Of a stretch of 60,421 nt of DNA, positions 39,405-48,131 are shown one piece after another. Positions within the stretch are counted from its first letter, which is position 1, and each line of letters opens with the position of its first letter. The position numbers and the translations under genes are program-made. The stretch covers positions 1 to 60,421 of the forward strand of contig SFGI01000006.1 in NCBI GenBank assembly GCA_004557645.1, in the 5' to 3' direction. Below the pieces are notes generated by a model. The model had not been told where the DNA came from. It searched no databases and worked only from the letters and a program-made list of their open reading frames with translations. The DNA is from [Eubacterium] saphenum (GTDB taxonomy: Bacteria; Bacillota; Clostridia; Lachnospirales; Anaerotignaceae).

Positions 39405-41325
39405 ACATATTCAGTTCTTCCCACTCTTCATACAGACCTTCCAGCTTTTCTTCCAGTTTGGTCTTTTCCGCAAAGATTTCGTTGGCTTTGCTGTAATCGG
39501 TGCCGCAGGCTACCATGTCCTCGTCGGCTTTGGCGATGGCAGCTTCCGTTTCCTCGATCTCCTTTTCCAGCTTGGCGATCTTGTTGGCCAGCTTTCGTTC
39601 CGCCGCCTGCTGTTCCTTCTGCTTCAGCCAGTCGTTTTTCGTATCGCTGATAGGCTGGGCAGGTGCGGCTGCGGCTTTCTGGGGATTCTGCAGGGCTTTT
39701 TCCGCGTCGTTGCGGGCCCGTTCTGCCTTCTTTTCCAGATAATAATCATAATTGCCGTTGTAGAGGATGACACCATCAGGGGTCAGCTCTAGAATCTTTT
39801 CTGCCGTTTTGTTGATGAAATAACGGTCGTGGGAAATGTAGATGACCGTCCCCTCGTAGCGGTTTAAGGCACTTTCCAGCACTTCCTTGGAGAACATATC
39901 CAGATGGTTGGTGGGTTCGTCCAGCATCAGCAGATTCGCCTTGGAAAGCATGATCTTCGCCAGGGAAACACGCCCTTTTTCCCCGCCGGAAAGGGCAGAG
40001 ATGGGCTTGAATACATCATCCCCTGTGAAAACAAAGGCCGCCAGCATATTTCGGATCTGCCCTTGGGTCAAGGTGGGGTAAGCATCGGAAATTTCTTCGA
40101 AAATCGTCTTGGTTTCGTCTAATTTTGCCTGCTCCTGGTCATAATAACCAACGAATACATTGGTACCAAAACGAATCAGCCCACTGTCGGAGGAAACCTC
40201 CTTCAACAGCATCCGGAACAGGGTGGATTTGCCCACGCCGTTGGGGCCGATGATGGCTACCTTATCGCTTCTTTTTACATCGAAGGAAACATTCTGGAAA
40301 ACCTTTTGCCCGCCATAGGATTTGGAGAGATTCTCCGCATGCAGCACATCGTTGCCGCTGGTCAGAAAGGGGGTCAGGGTCAGGCGCATCTGGTCGGGCA
40401 GGGCATCGGGTCTGTCGATGCGTTCCATCTTATCCAGAGCCTTTTCCCGGCTTTCCGCCCGTTTGATGGATTTTTCCCGGTTGAAGGAGCGCAGGGTGCG
40501 GATGACATCCTCCTGATGTTTGATTTCCTTCTGCTGCATATCGTAGGCCTTCTGCTGGATCTCCCGATTGATCTCTTTCTGCTGCCAGTAGAAGGAGTAG
40601 TTGCCGTTATAGATGGTGGATTTTTTATTTTCGATCTCGATGACCTTGGTCACGATGCGATCCAGAAAATAACGGTCGTGGGAGATGATGAGGACGGAAC
40701 CGGGGTATGTCCGCAGGAAATCCTCCAGCCATTCGATGGAAGCAATGTCCAGGTGGTTGGTGGGTTCGTCCAAGAGCAGCACATCGGGCTTGGAAAGCAG
40801 CAGCTTTGCCAGATGGACACGGGTCTTTTGTCCGCCGGAAAGCTGGTTCATGGGACGGTTGAAGTCGTTGTCTGAGAAGCCGAGGCCTTTCAGCACGCCT
40901 TTTAAGCGGCTCTGATAGCTATAGCCGTCATTTTGCTCAAAATAATGCTGTAAAGCGGCATATTCCTCCATCTTGTCTGCCAAGGCTTGTCCGCTCAAGC
41001 CCCCCATTTCGTTTTCTAATTCACGAAGATTTGCTTCCGTCTGAATAATTTTTTCAAAAACCGATAGCATTTCTTCATAGATCGTGCGGTCGCTTTCTAT
41101 CTGTATATTCTGGGCGAGATAGCCTAAAGATGCATCTTTTTTGAGATAAAATTCACCGCCGTCGGCAGAAATTTCCCCGGTCAGCACCTTGAAAAGGGTG
41201 GTCTTACCGGCGCCGTTTACCCCGACAATGGCGGCTTTTTCCCGTTCTTCGATGTGAAAGGTGATTTTTTCCAAGATCACATCGATGCCGTATGCTTTGT
41301 GTAATTGTCTGCATGCAAGTATCAT
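39403..41325 (-). CDS. ABC-F family ATPase
   Basis: A 640-residue soluble protein with two ABC ATPase domains and no membrane domain. Domain one (1-240) has GVNGAGKTT, NQLSGGQKTRVHLAKLL and LLLDEPTNHLDIASIEWLED; domain two (about 325-540) has GPNGVGKST, SALSGGEKGRVSLAKIM and LMLDEPTNHLDMF. The linker (about 240-320) holds the P-site tRNA interaction helices (KEINREIQQKAYDMQQKEI). A C-terminal coiled coil (570-640) completes the architecture, like YdiF/YfmR proteins. ABC-F proteins act on ribosomes; some protect against antibiotics, but many are housekeeping translation factors. CGGAGG precedes the ATG. Confidence 0.95.
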   Translation of the reverse strand: MILACRQLHKAYGIDVILEKITFHIEEREKAAIVGVNGAGKTTLFKVLTGEISADGGEFYLKKDASLGYLAQNIQIESDRTIYEEMLSVFEKIIQTEANLRELENEMGGLSGQALADKMEEYAALQHYFEQNDGYSYQSRLKGVLKGLGFSDNDFNRPMNQLSGGQKTRVHLAKLLLSKPDVLLLDEPTNHLDIASIEWLEDFLRTYPGSVLIISHDRYFLDRIVTKVIEIENKKSTIYNGNYSFYWQQKEINREIQQKAYDMQQKEIKHQEDVIRTLRSFNREKSIKRAESREKALDKMERIDRPDALPDQMRLTLTPFLTSGNDVLHAENLSKSYGGQKVFQNVSFDVKRSDKVAIIGPNGVGKSTLFRMLLKEVSSDSGLIRFGTNVFVGYYDQEQAKLDETKTIFEEISDAYPTLTQGQIRNMLAAFVFTGDDVFKPISALSGGEKGRVSLAKIMLSKANLLMLDEPTNHLDMFSKEVLESALNRYEGTVIYISHDRYFINKTAEKILELTPDGVILYNGNYDYYLEKKAERARNDAEKALQNPQKAAAAPAQPISDTKNDWLKQKEQQAAERKLANKIAKLEKEIEETEAAIAKADEDMVACGTDYSKANEIFAEKTKLEEKLEGLYEEWEELNM

Positions 41326-41394
41326 TTATACAACCTCCGTTTGCAGTGCATTTTCTGTTTTTATGATAACAGAAAATCCGGTGGATTAAAAGAG

Positions 41395-41410
41395 TTATTG
41401 TTGACAATAA
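41395..41410. promoter_or_regulatory. Rex-like operator overlapping the rex promoter
   Basis: TTATTGTTGACAATAA has perfect 7-bp arms (TTATTGT/ACAATAA) around TG, and contains the -35 box. Rex sites are AT-rich TTGTTAA-type palindromes, so feedback control by Rex is plausible. Confidence 0.55.
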
Positions 41411-41430
41411 AATAACAGGAGTGCTATACT
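41401..41430 (+). promoter_or_regulatory. Promoter of rex
   Basis: TTGACA, 18 bases, TATACT. Confidence 0.75.
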
Positions 41431-41507
41431 AAAATTGACTTAAAATAAAAGAAAACAGTAATTTTGTTTTCTTTTGTCTTACTCTATAATGAGAGGATCT
41501 GGAATTT

Positions 41508-42218
41508 ATGGACAGCGAAAAAAAGATCTCCCCGGCAGTAATCAACAGATTACCCAGATACTATCGCTATTTGGGCGACTTGCTGGAAAGTGATATCACT
41601 CGCATTTCCTCAAAAGAGCTCAGTGCAAAAATGAACATCACCGCTTCCCAGATCCGCCAGGATCTCAACAATTTCGGCGGTTTTGGTCAGCAGGGCTATG
41701 GGTATAATGTTGAATACCTCTACAATGAAATCAAAAAGATCTTAGGTTTGGATAGATTGTACAATATGATCGTCGTAGGCGGCGGTAATATCGGGCAGGC
41801 TTTGGTGAACTATACCAATTTCGAGAAGCGTGGTTTTGTCATCAAGGCGGTATTCGATATCAATCCCCGTCTGATCGGGATGACCATCCGCGGCGTGGAA
41901 GTGTACGATGTCGACCAAATGGAAGCCTATGTGAAAAACAACCCTGTGGATGTTGCCATCCTGACCCTTCCCCGTTCGCAGGCGGTGAAGGTAGCCAACG
42001 ATTTGGCAAAATGGGGTGTAAAAGGCATGTGGAATTTCAGCCATGTGGATCTGCAGGTTCCCGATGATGTTTTGGTGGAAAATGTTCACCTGACAGACAG
42101 CCTGATGACATTGCTCTATAAGATCAACGAAATGTACTACAGCGGCGAAGATATGCATGAGCATCAGCTGAAAGATGGTCTGCCTGTGAAGCCCCTGAAA
42201 GAAAACGAGGAAGAATAA
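41508..42218 (+). CDS. rex: Redox-sensing transcriptional repressor Rex
   Basis: A 236-residue repressor that senses the NADH/NAD+ ratio. The N-terminal winged helix (1-80) includes INRLPRYYRYLGDLLE and ITASQIRQDLNNFGGFGQQG. The Rossmann domain has VVGGGNIGQALVNY, and the C-terminal swap helix contains DSLMTLLYKINEMYY. In clostridia Rex controls fermentation and NADH-consuming genes. It is monocistronic with its own terminator; an AT palindrome overlaps its promoter. The ribosome-binding site is GAGAGGATC with modest match. Confidence 0.97.
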   Translation: MDSEKKISPAVINRLPRYYRYLGDLLESDITRISSKELSAKMNITASQIRQDLNNFGGFGQQGYGYNVEYLYNEIKKILGLDRLYNMIVVGGGNIGQALVNYTNFEKRGFVIKAVFDINPRLIGMTIRGVEVYDVDQMEAYVKNNPVDVAILTLPRSQAVKVANDLAKWGVKGMWNFSHVDLQVPDDVLVENVHLTDSLMTLLYKINEMYYSGEDMHEHQLKDGLPVKPLKENEEE

Positions 42219-42219
42219 G

Positions 42220-42251
42220 AAAAAGCCACTTTTTATAAAGTGGCATTTTTC
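42220..42251 (+). terminator. Terminator of rex
   Basis: AAAGCCACTTT-ttata-AAGTGGCATTTTTC. Confidence 0.8.
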
Positions 42252-42269
42252 ATGTATCAGGAGGAACTC

Positions 42270-42860
42270 ATGTTCAATTGGTTTGCATTTTTTTCTTATA
42301 TCATCGTCTCCTGTATCACACCGGGGCCCAATAACCTGATGTGCATGGCCAACGGCACCAATTTCGGCTTCAAGAAAAGCCTGAAATTCTGTTTTGGCGT
42401 GACGACGGGCTTTGCGCTGATTTTGCTTTGCGCCATTGCCTGCAATTTTTTCATCTATTCCTATATCCCTGTGATCCTGAAGGTGATGACGCCCATCGGC
42501 GCATTATACATCCTCTGGCTGGCGTGGACCATCTGGCGGGATAAGCCCAAGGATAAAAAGGAGAGCAAGCTCCAGCTGGATACCACGGCTTTTCATGTAG
42601 GGGTGATCCTGCAGTTCGTCAATCCCAAGGGGCTCTTATACGGTATGACACTGATCACCAACTTTGTTTTCCCCTATGACCGTTCCTTTGGCATGTTTGC
42701 CCTGACACTGGCCGTCAACTGGTTCGTGGTTCTGTTTTCCAATATCTGCTGGCTGTTGTTCGGCTCCATTTTCCAGAGATTCTTTGAGGAATACAAGAAG
42801 ATCCTGAATGCGGTGATGGCACTGCTTCTGGTCTATTGCGCCCTCTCTTTGTTCCATTGA
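42270..42860 (+). CDS. LysE/RhtB-family amino acid exporter
   Basis: A 196-residue inner-membrane protein with six hydrophobic segments. The hallmark near the N-terminus is CITPGPNNLMCMANGTNFGF, followed by FCFGVTTGFALILLCAIAC, PIGALYILWLAWTIWR and QFVNPKGLLYGMTLITNF. Family members export basic amino acids, threonine or homoserine; the substrate is not readable. ATG 42270 is preferred because CAGGAGGA lies 5 bases before it. It is followed after 128 bases by a MATE exporter. Confidence 0.93.
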   Translation: MFNWFAFFSYIIVSCITPGPNNLMCMANGTNFGFKKSLKFCFGVTTGFALILLCAIACNFFIYSYIPVILKVMTPIGALYILWLAWTIWRDKPKDKKESKLQLDTTAFHVGVILQFVNPKGLLYGMTLITNFVFPYDRSFGMFALTLAVNWFVVLFSNICWLLFGSIFQRFFEEYKKILNAVMALLLVYCALSLFH

Positions 42861-42988
42861 CAAATTTACATAAAATATCATAAAAGAGTATCCACTGTAG
42901 TTTGGAAACTCTTTTCTCTTTTGGGTTCGGATGATTTTCCCAAAAGGGCAGGACTGTACGAAAGAGAAAAAAAGAAAGGAGAAAAATC

Positions 42989-44347
42989 ATGGAAGCAGTC
43001 AAAATGGAGGAGAAATCCTATTATTTTTCCAATCACGATCTGAAGCGGCTGATCGTGCCGATGATCATTGAACAGTTTTTGGCGGTACTGGTGGGGATGT
43101 GTGACTCCATCATGGTTGCTAGCGTTGGGGAACACGCCGTTTCCGGCGTTTCTCTGGTGGATACCATCTTTATCCTGCTGATCTATCTGTTTGCGGCACT
43201 GGCAACTGGGGGCTCCGTCGTTGCAGGGCAGTATATCGGGCAGAATAATCGGGAGAAGGCCAACAAGGCTGTCAATCAGCTGATCTTATTTACGGCAGTG
43301 GCTTCTGTTGTTGTTATGGCAGTGATCTATCTGACCCGCAATCTGATCTTACATAATGTATTTGGGGATATTGAAGCCAACGTTATGGAGGCGTCAAAGA
43401 CCTATCTGCTGATCGTTACGGCATCCATCCCCTTTATCGCCCTGTATAATGCCGGGGCGGCGGTATTCCGTACCCAGGGTAATGCAAAGGTGCCTATGTA
43501 TCTTTCTATGATCATGAATACCATCAATGTCTGCGGCAATGCCATCCTGATCTTTGGCTTCAAAATGGGGGTTGCCGGTGCGGCAACGGCCACATTGGCT
43601 TCCCGTATGTTTGCGGGCATCGGCATCACGCTGCTGCTGCGGAGCCCTTCGCTGCATCTGCATTTGGAAAAGCCTTTTTCTTTCCGTCTGGATGGGGAAA
43701 TGCTGAAAAAGATCGCCTATATCGGCGTGCCCAATGGTTTGGAAAACGGGATGTTCCAGCTGGGGAAGATCATGGTGCTGAGCATGATCGCCACCTTTGG
43801 TACGGCTTCTATTGCCGCCAATGCCGTTTCCAATATTCTGGCGACTTTTCAGGTTTTGCCCGGCATGAGTGTGGGTATGGCTGTCATCACCGTTTGCTCC
43901 CGCTGTGTGGGGGCAGAGGATTATGATATGGCAAGATATTATACCCGTAAGATCGTGAAACTGGTCCATGTGCTGACCATCCTGTTTACGGCGGTCATTC
44001 TGGCGACCCTGCCTGTGGTGATGTATCTGTATCATCTGTCTCCCGAAGCCATGGGCTATACCCAGAAGATCCTGTGGTATCATGGTATCGTGGCGATCTT
44101 CATCTGGCCGGAGGCTTTCACATTGGCAAATACCCTCCGTGCCGCCAGCGATGTGAAATATTGCATGGTTTGGTCTATCGTTTCCATGTGGGTGTTCCGT
44201 ATTGGGTTCAGCTATATCCTGGGCGTAAAGCTGGGCATGGGTGTATTCGGCGTTTGGGTGGCAATGACCATCGACTGGGCAGTGCGAGCAGTGCTGTTTA
44301 TCATTCGGTATAAAGGCCATCGTTGGGAACATAGCAGTATAGCTTAA
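42989..44347 (+). CDS. MATE-family multidrug efflux transporter
   Basis: A 452-residue membrane protein with 12 hydrophobic segments in two similar halves. Conserved stretches include LIVPMIIEQFLAVLVGMCDS, GGSVVAGQYIGQNNREKANK, YNAGAAVFRTQGNAKVPMYL and, in the second half, GVPNGLENGMFQLGKIM. MATE proteins export cationic drugs or metabolites using Na+ or H+. AAAGGAG lies before the ATG. It is monocistronic with a strong terminator and no local regulator. Confidence 0.95.
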   Translation: MEAVKMEEKSYYFSNHDLKRLIVPMIIEQFLAVLVGMCDSIMVASVGEHAVSGVSLVDTIFILLIYLFAALATGGSVVAGQYIGQNNREKANKAVNQLILFTAVASVVVMAVIYLTRNLILHNVFGDIEANVMEASKTYLLIVTASIPFIALYNAGAAVFRTQGNAKVPMYLSMIMNTINVCGNAILIFGFKMGVAGAATATLASRMFAGIGITLLLRSPSLHLHLEKPFSFRLDGEMLKKIAYIGVPNGLENGMFQLGKIMVLSMIATFGTASIAANAVSNILATFQVLPGMSVGMAVITVCSRCVGAEDYDMARYYTRKIVKLVHVLTILFTAVILATLPVVMYLYHLSPEAMGYTQKILWYHGIVAIFIWPEAFTLANTLRAASDVKYCMVWSIVSMWVFRIGFSYILGVKLGMGVFGVWVAMTIDWAVRAVLFIIRYKGHRWEHSSIA

Positions 44348-44349
44348 AT

Positions 44350-44384
44350 AAAAAAGGACTCCGTAAGGAGTCCTTTTGTTTTGC
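44350..44384. terminator. Bidirectional terminator
   Basis: AAAAAGGACTCC-gtaa-GGAGTCCTTTTGTTTT; ends the MATE gene and can act on the convergent liv operon. Confidence 0.85.
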
Positions 44385-44399
44385 TTGCATTTTGTTTGC

Positions 44400-45116
44400 T
44401 TATTTTGTTTTCCCCAGATAAGCCTGTTTGATTTCTTCATTTGCCAGCAGCTCTGCGCCGGTGCCTTCCATGGTGATGGTGCCGGTTTCGATAACGTAAG
44501 CCTTATGGGCTACCTTCAGGGCCATGTTGGCGTTCTGTTCGATCAGCAGAACGGTGATGCCCTGTTCGTTGATGGTCTGGATGATCTTGAAGATATCCTT
44601 TACCACCAGAGGCGCCAGCCCCAGGGAGGGTTCATCCATCATAATGACCTTGGGTTTGCTCATCAGGGCACGGCCTACAGCCAGCATCTGCTGTTCGCCG
44701 CCGGAAAGGGTACCTGCCATCTGCCATTCTCTTTCTTTCAGACGGGGGAAGAGGGAATAGATATATTCCAAGTCCTCCTTCAGGCTGTCTTTTCTGAGAT
44801 ATGCGCCGATCTTCAGGTTTTCCAGAACGGTCAGGTTAGGGAATACCCTTCTGCCCTCAGGCACCAGTGTGATGCCCTGAGAAACGATATAGTCGGGGGT
44901 CTTGCCGACGATTTCCTGTCCCTTATAGAGGATAGAAGCCTGCTTGGGCTTTACCAGACCGGAGATAGATTTCAGTGTTGTGGATTTGCCTGCGCCGTTG
45001 GCGCCGATCAGGGTTACGATCTGGCCTTCGGGCACGGTGATGTCGATGCCCTTTACCGCTTCGATGCCGCCGTAGGAAACCACCAGATTTTTGATCTCAA
45101 GAATATTACTCATCAT
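44400..45116 (-). CDS. livF: Branched-chain amino acid ABC transporter ATPase LivF
   Basis: A 238-residue ABC ATPase of the high-affinity leucine/isoleucine/valine importer. Walker A GANGAGKST (residues 38-46), signature GTLSGGEQQMLAVGRAL, Walker B VIMMDEPSLGLAP and switch His-less VLLIEQNANMALKVA are typical of LivF. It overlaps the end of livG by 11 bases and is the last gene of livJ-H-M-G-F. Confidence 0.95.
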   Translation of the reverse strand: MMSNILEIKNLVVSYGGIEAVKGIDITVPEGQIVTLIGANGAGKSTTLKSISGLVKPKQASILYKGQEIVGKTPDYIVSQGITLVPEGRRVFPNLTVLENLKIGAYLRKDSLKEDLEYIYSLFPRLKEREWQMAGTLSGGEQQMLAVGRALMSKPKVIMMDEPSLGLAPLVVKDIFKIIQTINEQGITVLLIEQNANMALKVAHKAYVIETGTITMEGTGAELLANEEIKQAYLGKTK

Positions 45117-45954
45117 CAGCCACCCCCAAATATGCGTCGATTACATGCTGGTTATTCTGGATTTCCACCGGGGTGCCGTTGGCGATCTGTTTCCCGAAGT
45201 CGATTACATAAATCCAGTCGGAAATATCCATAACCAGATTCATGTGGTGTTCGATCATGAAAATTGTCAGGTGGAATTTGTCGCGGATATCCTTGATGAA
45301 GTCTGTCAGTTCGTCTGTTTCCTGAGGGTTCAACCCTGCGGCAGGTTCATCCAGCAGCAGCAGCGTAGGCTCTGTTGCCAATGCACGGGCGATCTCCAGA
45401 TGTCTCTGCTTCCCATAGGGCAGAGAGGAGGCGATTTCATCCTTGACGTCATACAGGTCCAGGATACGCAACAGTTCCAGAGAATCCTCCCGCATTTTCT
45501 GTTCTTCTTTATGGTTCAGACGGAAGGTATCCGCAAAAATATTGGCTTTCATACGCATGTGCTTTGCGATCAGCACATTTTCCAGAACGGTCAGTTCTTT
45601 GAACAGGCGGATGTTCTGGAAGGTGCGGGCAATGCCCAGTTTTGTGATCTTATCAGGGGTAGGTTCCAGGGTTTTTTTGTATTTGCCTTTGTTTTCCCCT
45701 GCATACAGTTTATCCATTTTCCCCTTGGGGAAGTTGGAAATGATTGTGTTGCCATGGAATTTTACTTCACCGTTGGTGGGGGCATATACCCCTGTGATAA
45801 CGTTGAAGGCAGTTGTTTTCCCTGCGCCGTTGGGGCCGATCAGGGAAACGATCTCCCCTTCTCTTACTTTCAGAGTGAGGTTATTTACGGCGACGACACC
45901 ACCAAACTGCATCGTTATATCTTTTACACTCAGAATGGTCTTTTTATCACTCAT
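45106..45954 (-). CDS. livG: Branched-chain amino acid ABC transporter ATPase LivG
   Basis: A 282-residue ABC ATPase, longer than LivF by the usual insert after Walker A (about residues 75-105). GPNGAGKTTAFNVITG, ITKLGIARTFQNIRLFKELT, SLPYGKQRHLEIARAL, LLLDEPAAGLNPQE and IFMIEHHMNLVMDISDWIYV are classic LivG. ATG 45954 is chosen because GGAGGTG lies 6 bases before it. It overlaps livM by 8 bases. Confidence 0.96.
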   Translation of the reverse strand: MSDKKTILSVKDITMQFGGVVAVNNLTLKVREGEIVSLIGPNGAGKTTAFNVITGVYAPTNGEVKFHGNTIISNFPKGKMDKLYAGENKGKYKKTLEPTPDKITKLGIARTFQNIRLFKELTVLENVLIAKHMRMKANIFADTFRLNHKEEQKMREDSLELLRILDLYDVKDEIASSLPYGKQRHLEIARALATEPTLLLLDEPAAGLNPQETDELTDFIKDIRDKFHLTIFMIEHHMNLVMDISDWIYVIDFGKQIANGTPVEIQNNQHVIDAYLGVADDE

Positions 45955-47041
45955 TGCCTTCACCTCCTACGGGAGTTTTTTCTTTATTGCCCATCCGTTT
46001 CAGGATGAAATTCCAGCTAAATTCCTTGGTGCCCATGATGCCCTTGCGGAAGAACAGGACCACGATCATCAGGATGATGGAGAATACTACCATACGGAAG
46101 CCTGTTTTGAACAGGGGGATCTGCACGCCTGCGATGAAGAAGGGCTGATCCAGGAAGCGGAGCCACCATTCTCTTGCGGCAATGACCAGGAAAGAGGAGA
46201 TGATGCTGCCTGTCAGGGAACCCATACCGCCGATGACGACGATCAGCAGGATATTGTATGTCAGAGTGATGTTGAATGTAGTGGATGTGATGGCACCCAT
46301 ATACATTGCCATCAGCGCACCGCCTACACCGGCAAAGAAGGAGCTGATGATAAAGGACATCCGTTTATGCTTTGCCAGATTGATGCCCATTGCTTCTGCG
46401 GCGATCTCATCTTCACGAATGGCTTTGAAGGCTCTGCCATAGGAAGAGTTGATCAGCAGCCAAACGATGAAAATGCAGATGGCTACTACGATAAAGGGAA
46501 AATAGAAGTTGGGGAATTTGGGGATCAGCTTCAGACCCAGAGAGCCGTTGGTGATACGGTTCATAGGGGAGCTGCCCACGATGATACGCACGATTTCCGC
46601 AAAGCCCAGTGTGGCAATGGCGAAATAGTCGCTTTTCAGCCGCAGTACAGGGGCGCCGATGAGGGCCGCCATGATGGCGCAGATGATACCGGCAATGATG
46701 AGGGCTGCCACGATGGGCAGTTCAATATTTGCCAGCCAGTCAGCCACACCGTAAAGATAGTAAACACCTGCCCGCTGATTTGCAGGGATGGTGAAGATGG
46801 CGAAGGTGTATGCGCCCAGGGCCATAAAGCCCGCCTGACCCAGAGAGAACAGACCGGTGAAGCCGTTCAAAAGGTTCATGGAAACTGCCACCAGTGCATA
46901 GATGGAACCCAGCTGCAGTACGGTACGCAGCATATAGGTAGGGGCTGTGAATTTGTTGACACCCACCAGGACGATTGCCAAAACAACGATGGCGATTACG
47001 GAAAAGAGTATGGAAAGTTTGTGTTTTTTCTGTTCTGTCAT
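45947..47041 (-). CDS. livM: Branched-chain amino acid ABC transporter permease LivM
   Basis: A 364-residue permease with 9-10 hydrophobic segments. Typical are NLLNGFTGLFSLGQAGFMAL near residue 57 (shared with LivH), ATLGFAEIVRIIVGSSPMNR, and the ATPase-contact loop YGRAFKAIREDEIAAEAMGI. ATG 47041 has AGGTG upstream; a GTG three codons earlier is possible. It starts 15 bases after livH. Confidence 0.95.
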   Translation of the reverse strand: MTEQKKHKLSILFSVIAIVVLAIVLVGVNKFTAPTYMLRTVLQLGSIYALVAVSMNLLNGFTGLFSLGQAGFMALGAYTFAIFTIPANQRAGVYYLYGVADWLANIELPIVAALIIAGIICAIMAALIGAPVLRLKSDYFAIATLGFAEIVRIIVGSSPMNRITNGSLGLKLIPKFPNFYFPFIVVAICIFIVWLLINSSYGRAFKAIREDEIAAEAMGINLAKHKRMSFIISSFFAGVGGALMAMYMGAITSTTFNITLTYNILLIVVIGGMGSLTGSIISSFLVIAAREWWLRFLDQPFFIAGVQIPLFKTGFRMVVFSIILMIVVLFFRKGIMGTKEFSWNFILKRMGNKEKTPVGGEGNE

Positions 47042-47056
47042 ATCGCTCACCTGCCC

Positions 47057-47944
47057 TTACACTTTTTCTGTGATCTTTTCGCCGAAGAGCCCTGTAGGCT
47101 TGAACAGCAGAACAACGATCAGCAGGATGAATGTGAATACGTCACTGAATTCAGAATAGCCCGCAGCTTTGATAAAGGTTTCGGAAAGGCCGATGACAAA
47201 GCCGCCCAGCATGGCGCCGGGGATGGAACCGATACCGCCGAATACTGCTGCGATGAAGCATTTCAGACCGGGCAGGGAACCTACCAGGGGATATACGGAG
47301 GGGCGGGGTGTGAAATACAGGATAGAACCCACACCGGCCAGGAAACAACCGATGACGAAAGTGAAGCTGATGACACGGTTGATCTTGATCCCCATGAGCT
47401 GAGATGTTTCGAAATCCTTGGAAACGGCACGCATCGCCATACCGATCTTTGTATGGTTGATCAGCTGCAGCAGCAGGAATACGAATACCAGCGTCAGGAT
47501 AGGGGTGATGAAGGTTACCACGGAAGTAGAGATACCGCCGATGGTGATGGTCTTCATAAGGAAGTCGATTTTGGGGTAGCCTTTGGGCAGAGCGGAGAAC
47601 AGGTATGTAGCCAGGTTCTGCAGCAGGTAGGAAACACCGATGGCAGAGATCATGATAGACATACGGGGAGAGCTACGCAGAGGCTTATAGGCCACTTTTT
47701 CGATGACCACGCCCAAAAGGATGGTCGCAGCCAGAACGATGACGATGGAAACATACCAGGGCAGAGCAAAGTCTACCATGGCGAAGATCATAAAATATGC
47801 TGCCATCATGAAAATGTCGCCGTGGGCAAAGTTGATCAGGCGCAGGATGCCGTAAACCATGGTGTAACCAATGGCGATGAGGGCATAGATGCCGCCGATG
47901 GAAATGCCCGTCAGGCAGTATTGTAAGAATGCTGTTGATGTCAT
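47057..47944 (-). CDS. livH: Branched-chain amino acid ABC transporter permease LivH
   Basis: A 295-residue permease with about eight hydrophobic segments: LTGISIGGIYALIAIGYTMV then YGILRLINFAHGDIFMMAAY at the start, the ATPase-contact loop TKIGMAMRAVSKDFETSQLM, and FGGIGSIPGAMLGGFVIGL near the end. ATG 47944 has AGGAGG 6 bases upstream. It is separated from livJ by two hairpins, which may reduce its expression relative to the binding protein. Confidence 0.95.
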   Translation of the reverse strand: MTSTAFLQYCLTGISIGGIYALIAIGYTMVYGILRLINFAHGDIFMMAAYFMIFAMVDFALPWYVSIVIVLAATILLGVVIEKVAYKPLRSSPRMSIMISAIGVSYLLQNLATYLFSALPKGYPKIDFLMKTITIGGISTSVVTFITPILTLVFVFLLLQLINHTKIGMAMRAVSKDFETSQLMGIKINRVISFTFVIGCFLAGVGSILYFTPRPSVYPLVGSLPGLKCFIAAVFGGIGSIPGAMLGGFVIGLSETFIKAAGYSEFSDVFTFILLIVVLLFKPTGLFGEKITEKV

Positions 47945-47988
47945 AAGCAACCTCCTGACATTGTGAAAAATGATGATGCACCGATTTG

Positions 47989-48030
47989 TGAAGGTTTATG
48001 AAGACTGTCCTGCAATCTTCATAAACCTTC
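47989..48030. repeat. Perfect 15-bp inverted repeat between livJ and livH
   Basis: GAAGGTTTATGAAGA and TCTTCATAAACCTTC, with a loop of about 11 bases. It lies in the livJ-livH leader region and lacks a T-run, so it may protect or process the mRNA rather than end it. Confidence 0.75.
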
Positions 48031-48055
48031 ATAAGCCGATTTTATGTATTTATGG

Positions 48056-48092
48056 AAAAAGCGGCGGGACGATCATCCCGCCGCAAAAACTC
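48056..48092 (-). terminator. Partial terminator after livJ
   Basis: GCGGCGGGA/TCCCGCCGC, perfect 9-bp GC-rich stem, followed on the minus strand by TTTTTCC. As the livHMGF genes follow, it probably lets only part of the transcription through. Confidence 0.75.
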
Positions 48093-48131
48093 TTTTGTAC
48101 GTTTTGGGGATATCCCCTGATGGAAAGAAAC

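Noticed and set aside
39403..41325. ABC-F gene as an antibiotic resistance determinant
   Set aside because: Architecture matches housekeeping YdiF/YfmR-type factors and there is no resistance context.
45443..47926. An 827-codon open frame on the plus strand
   Set aside because: It is the antisense shadow of livG, livM and livH, which have ribosome-binding sites, overlaps and clear family motifs.
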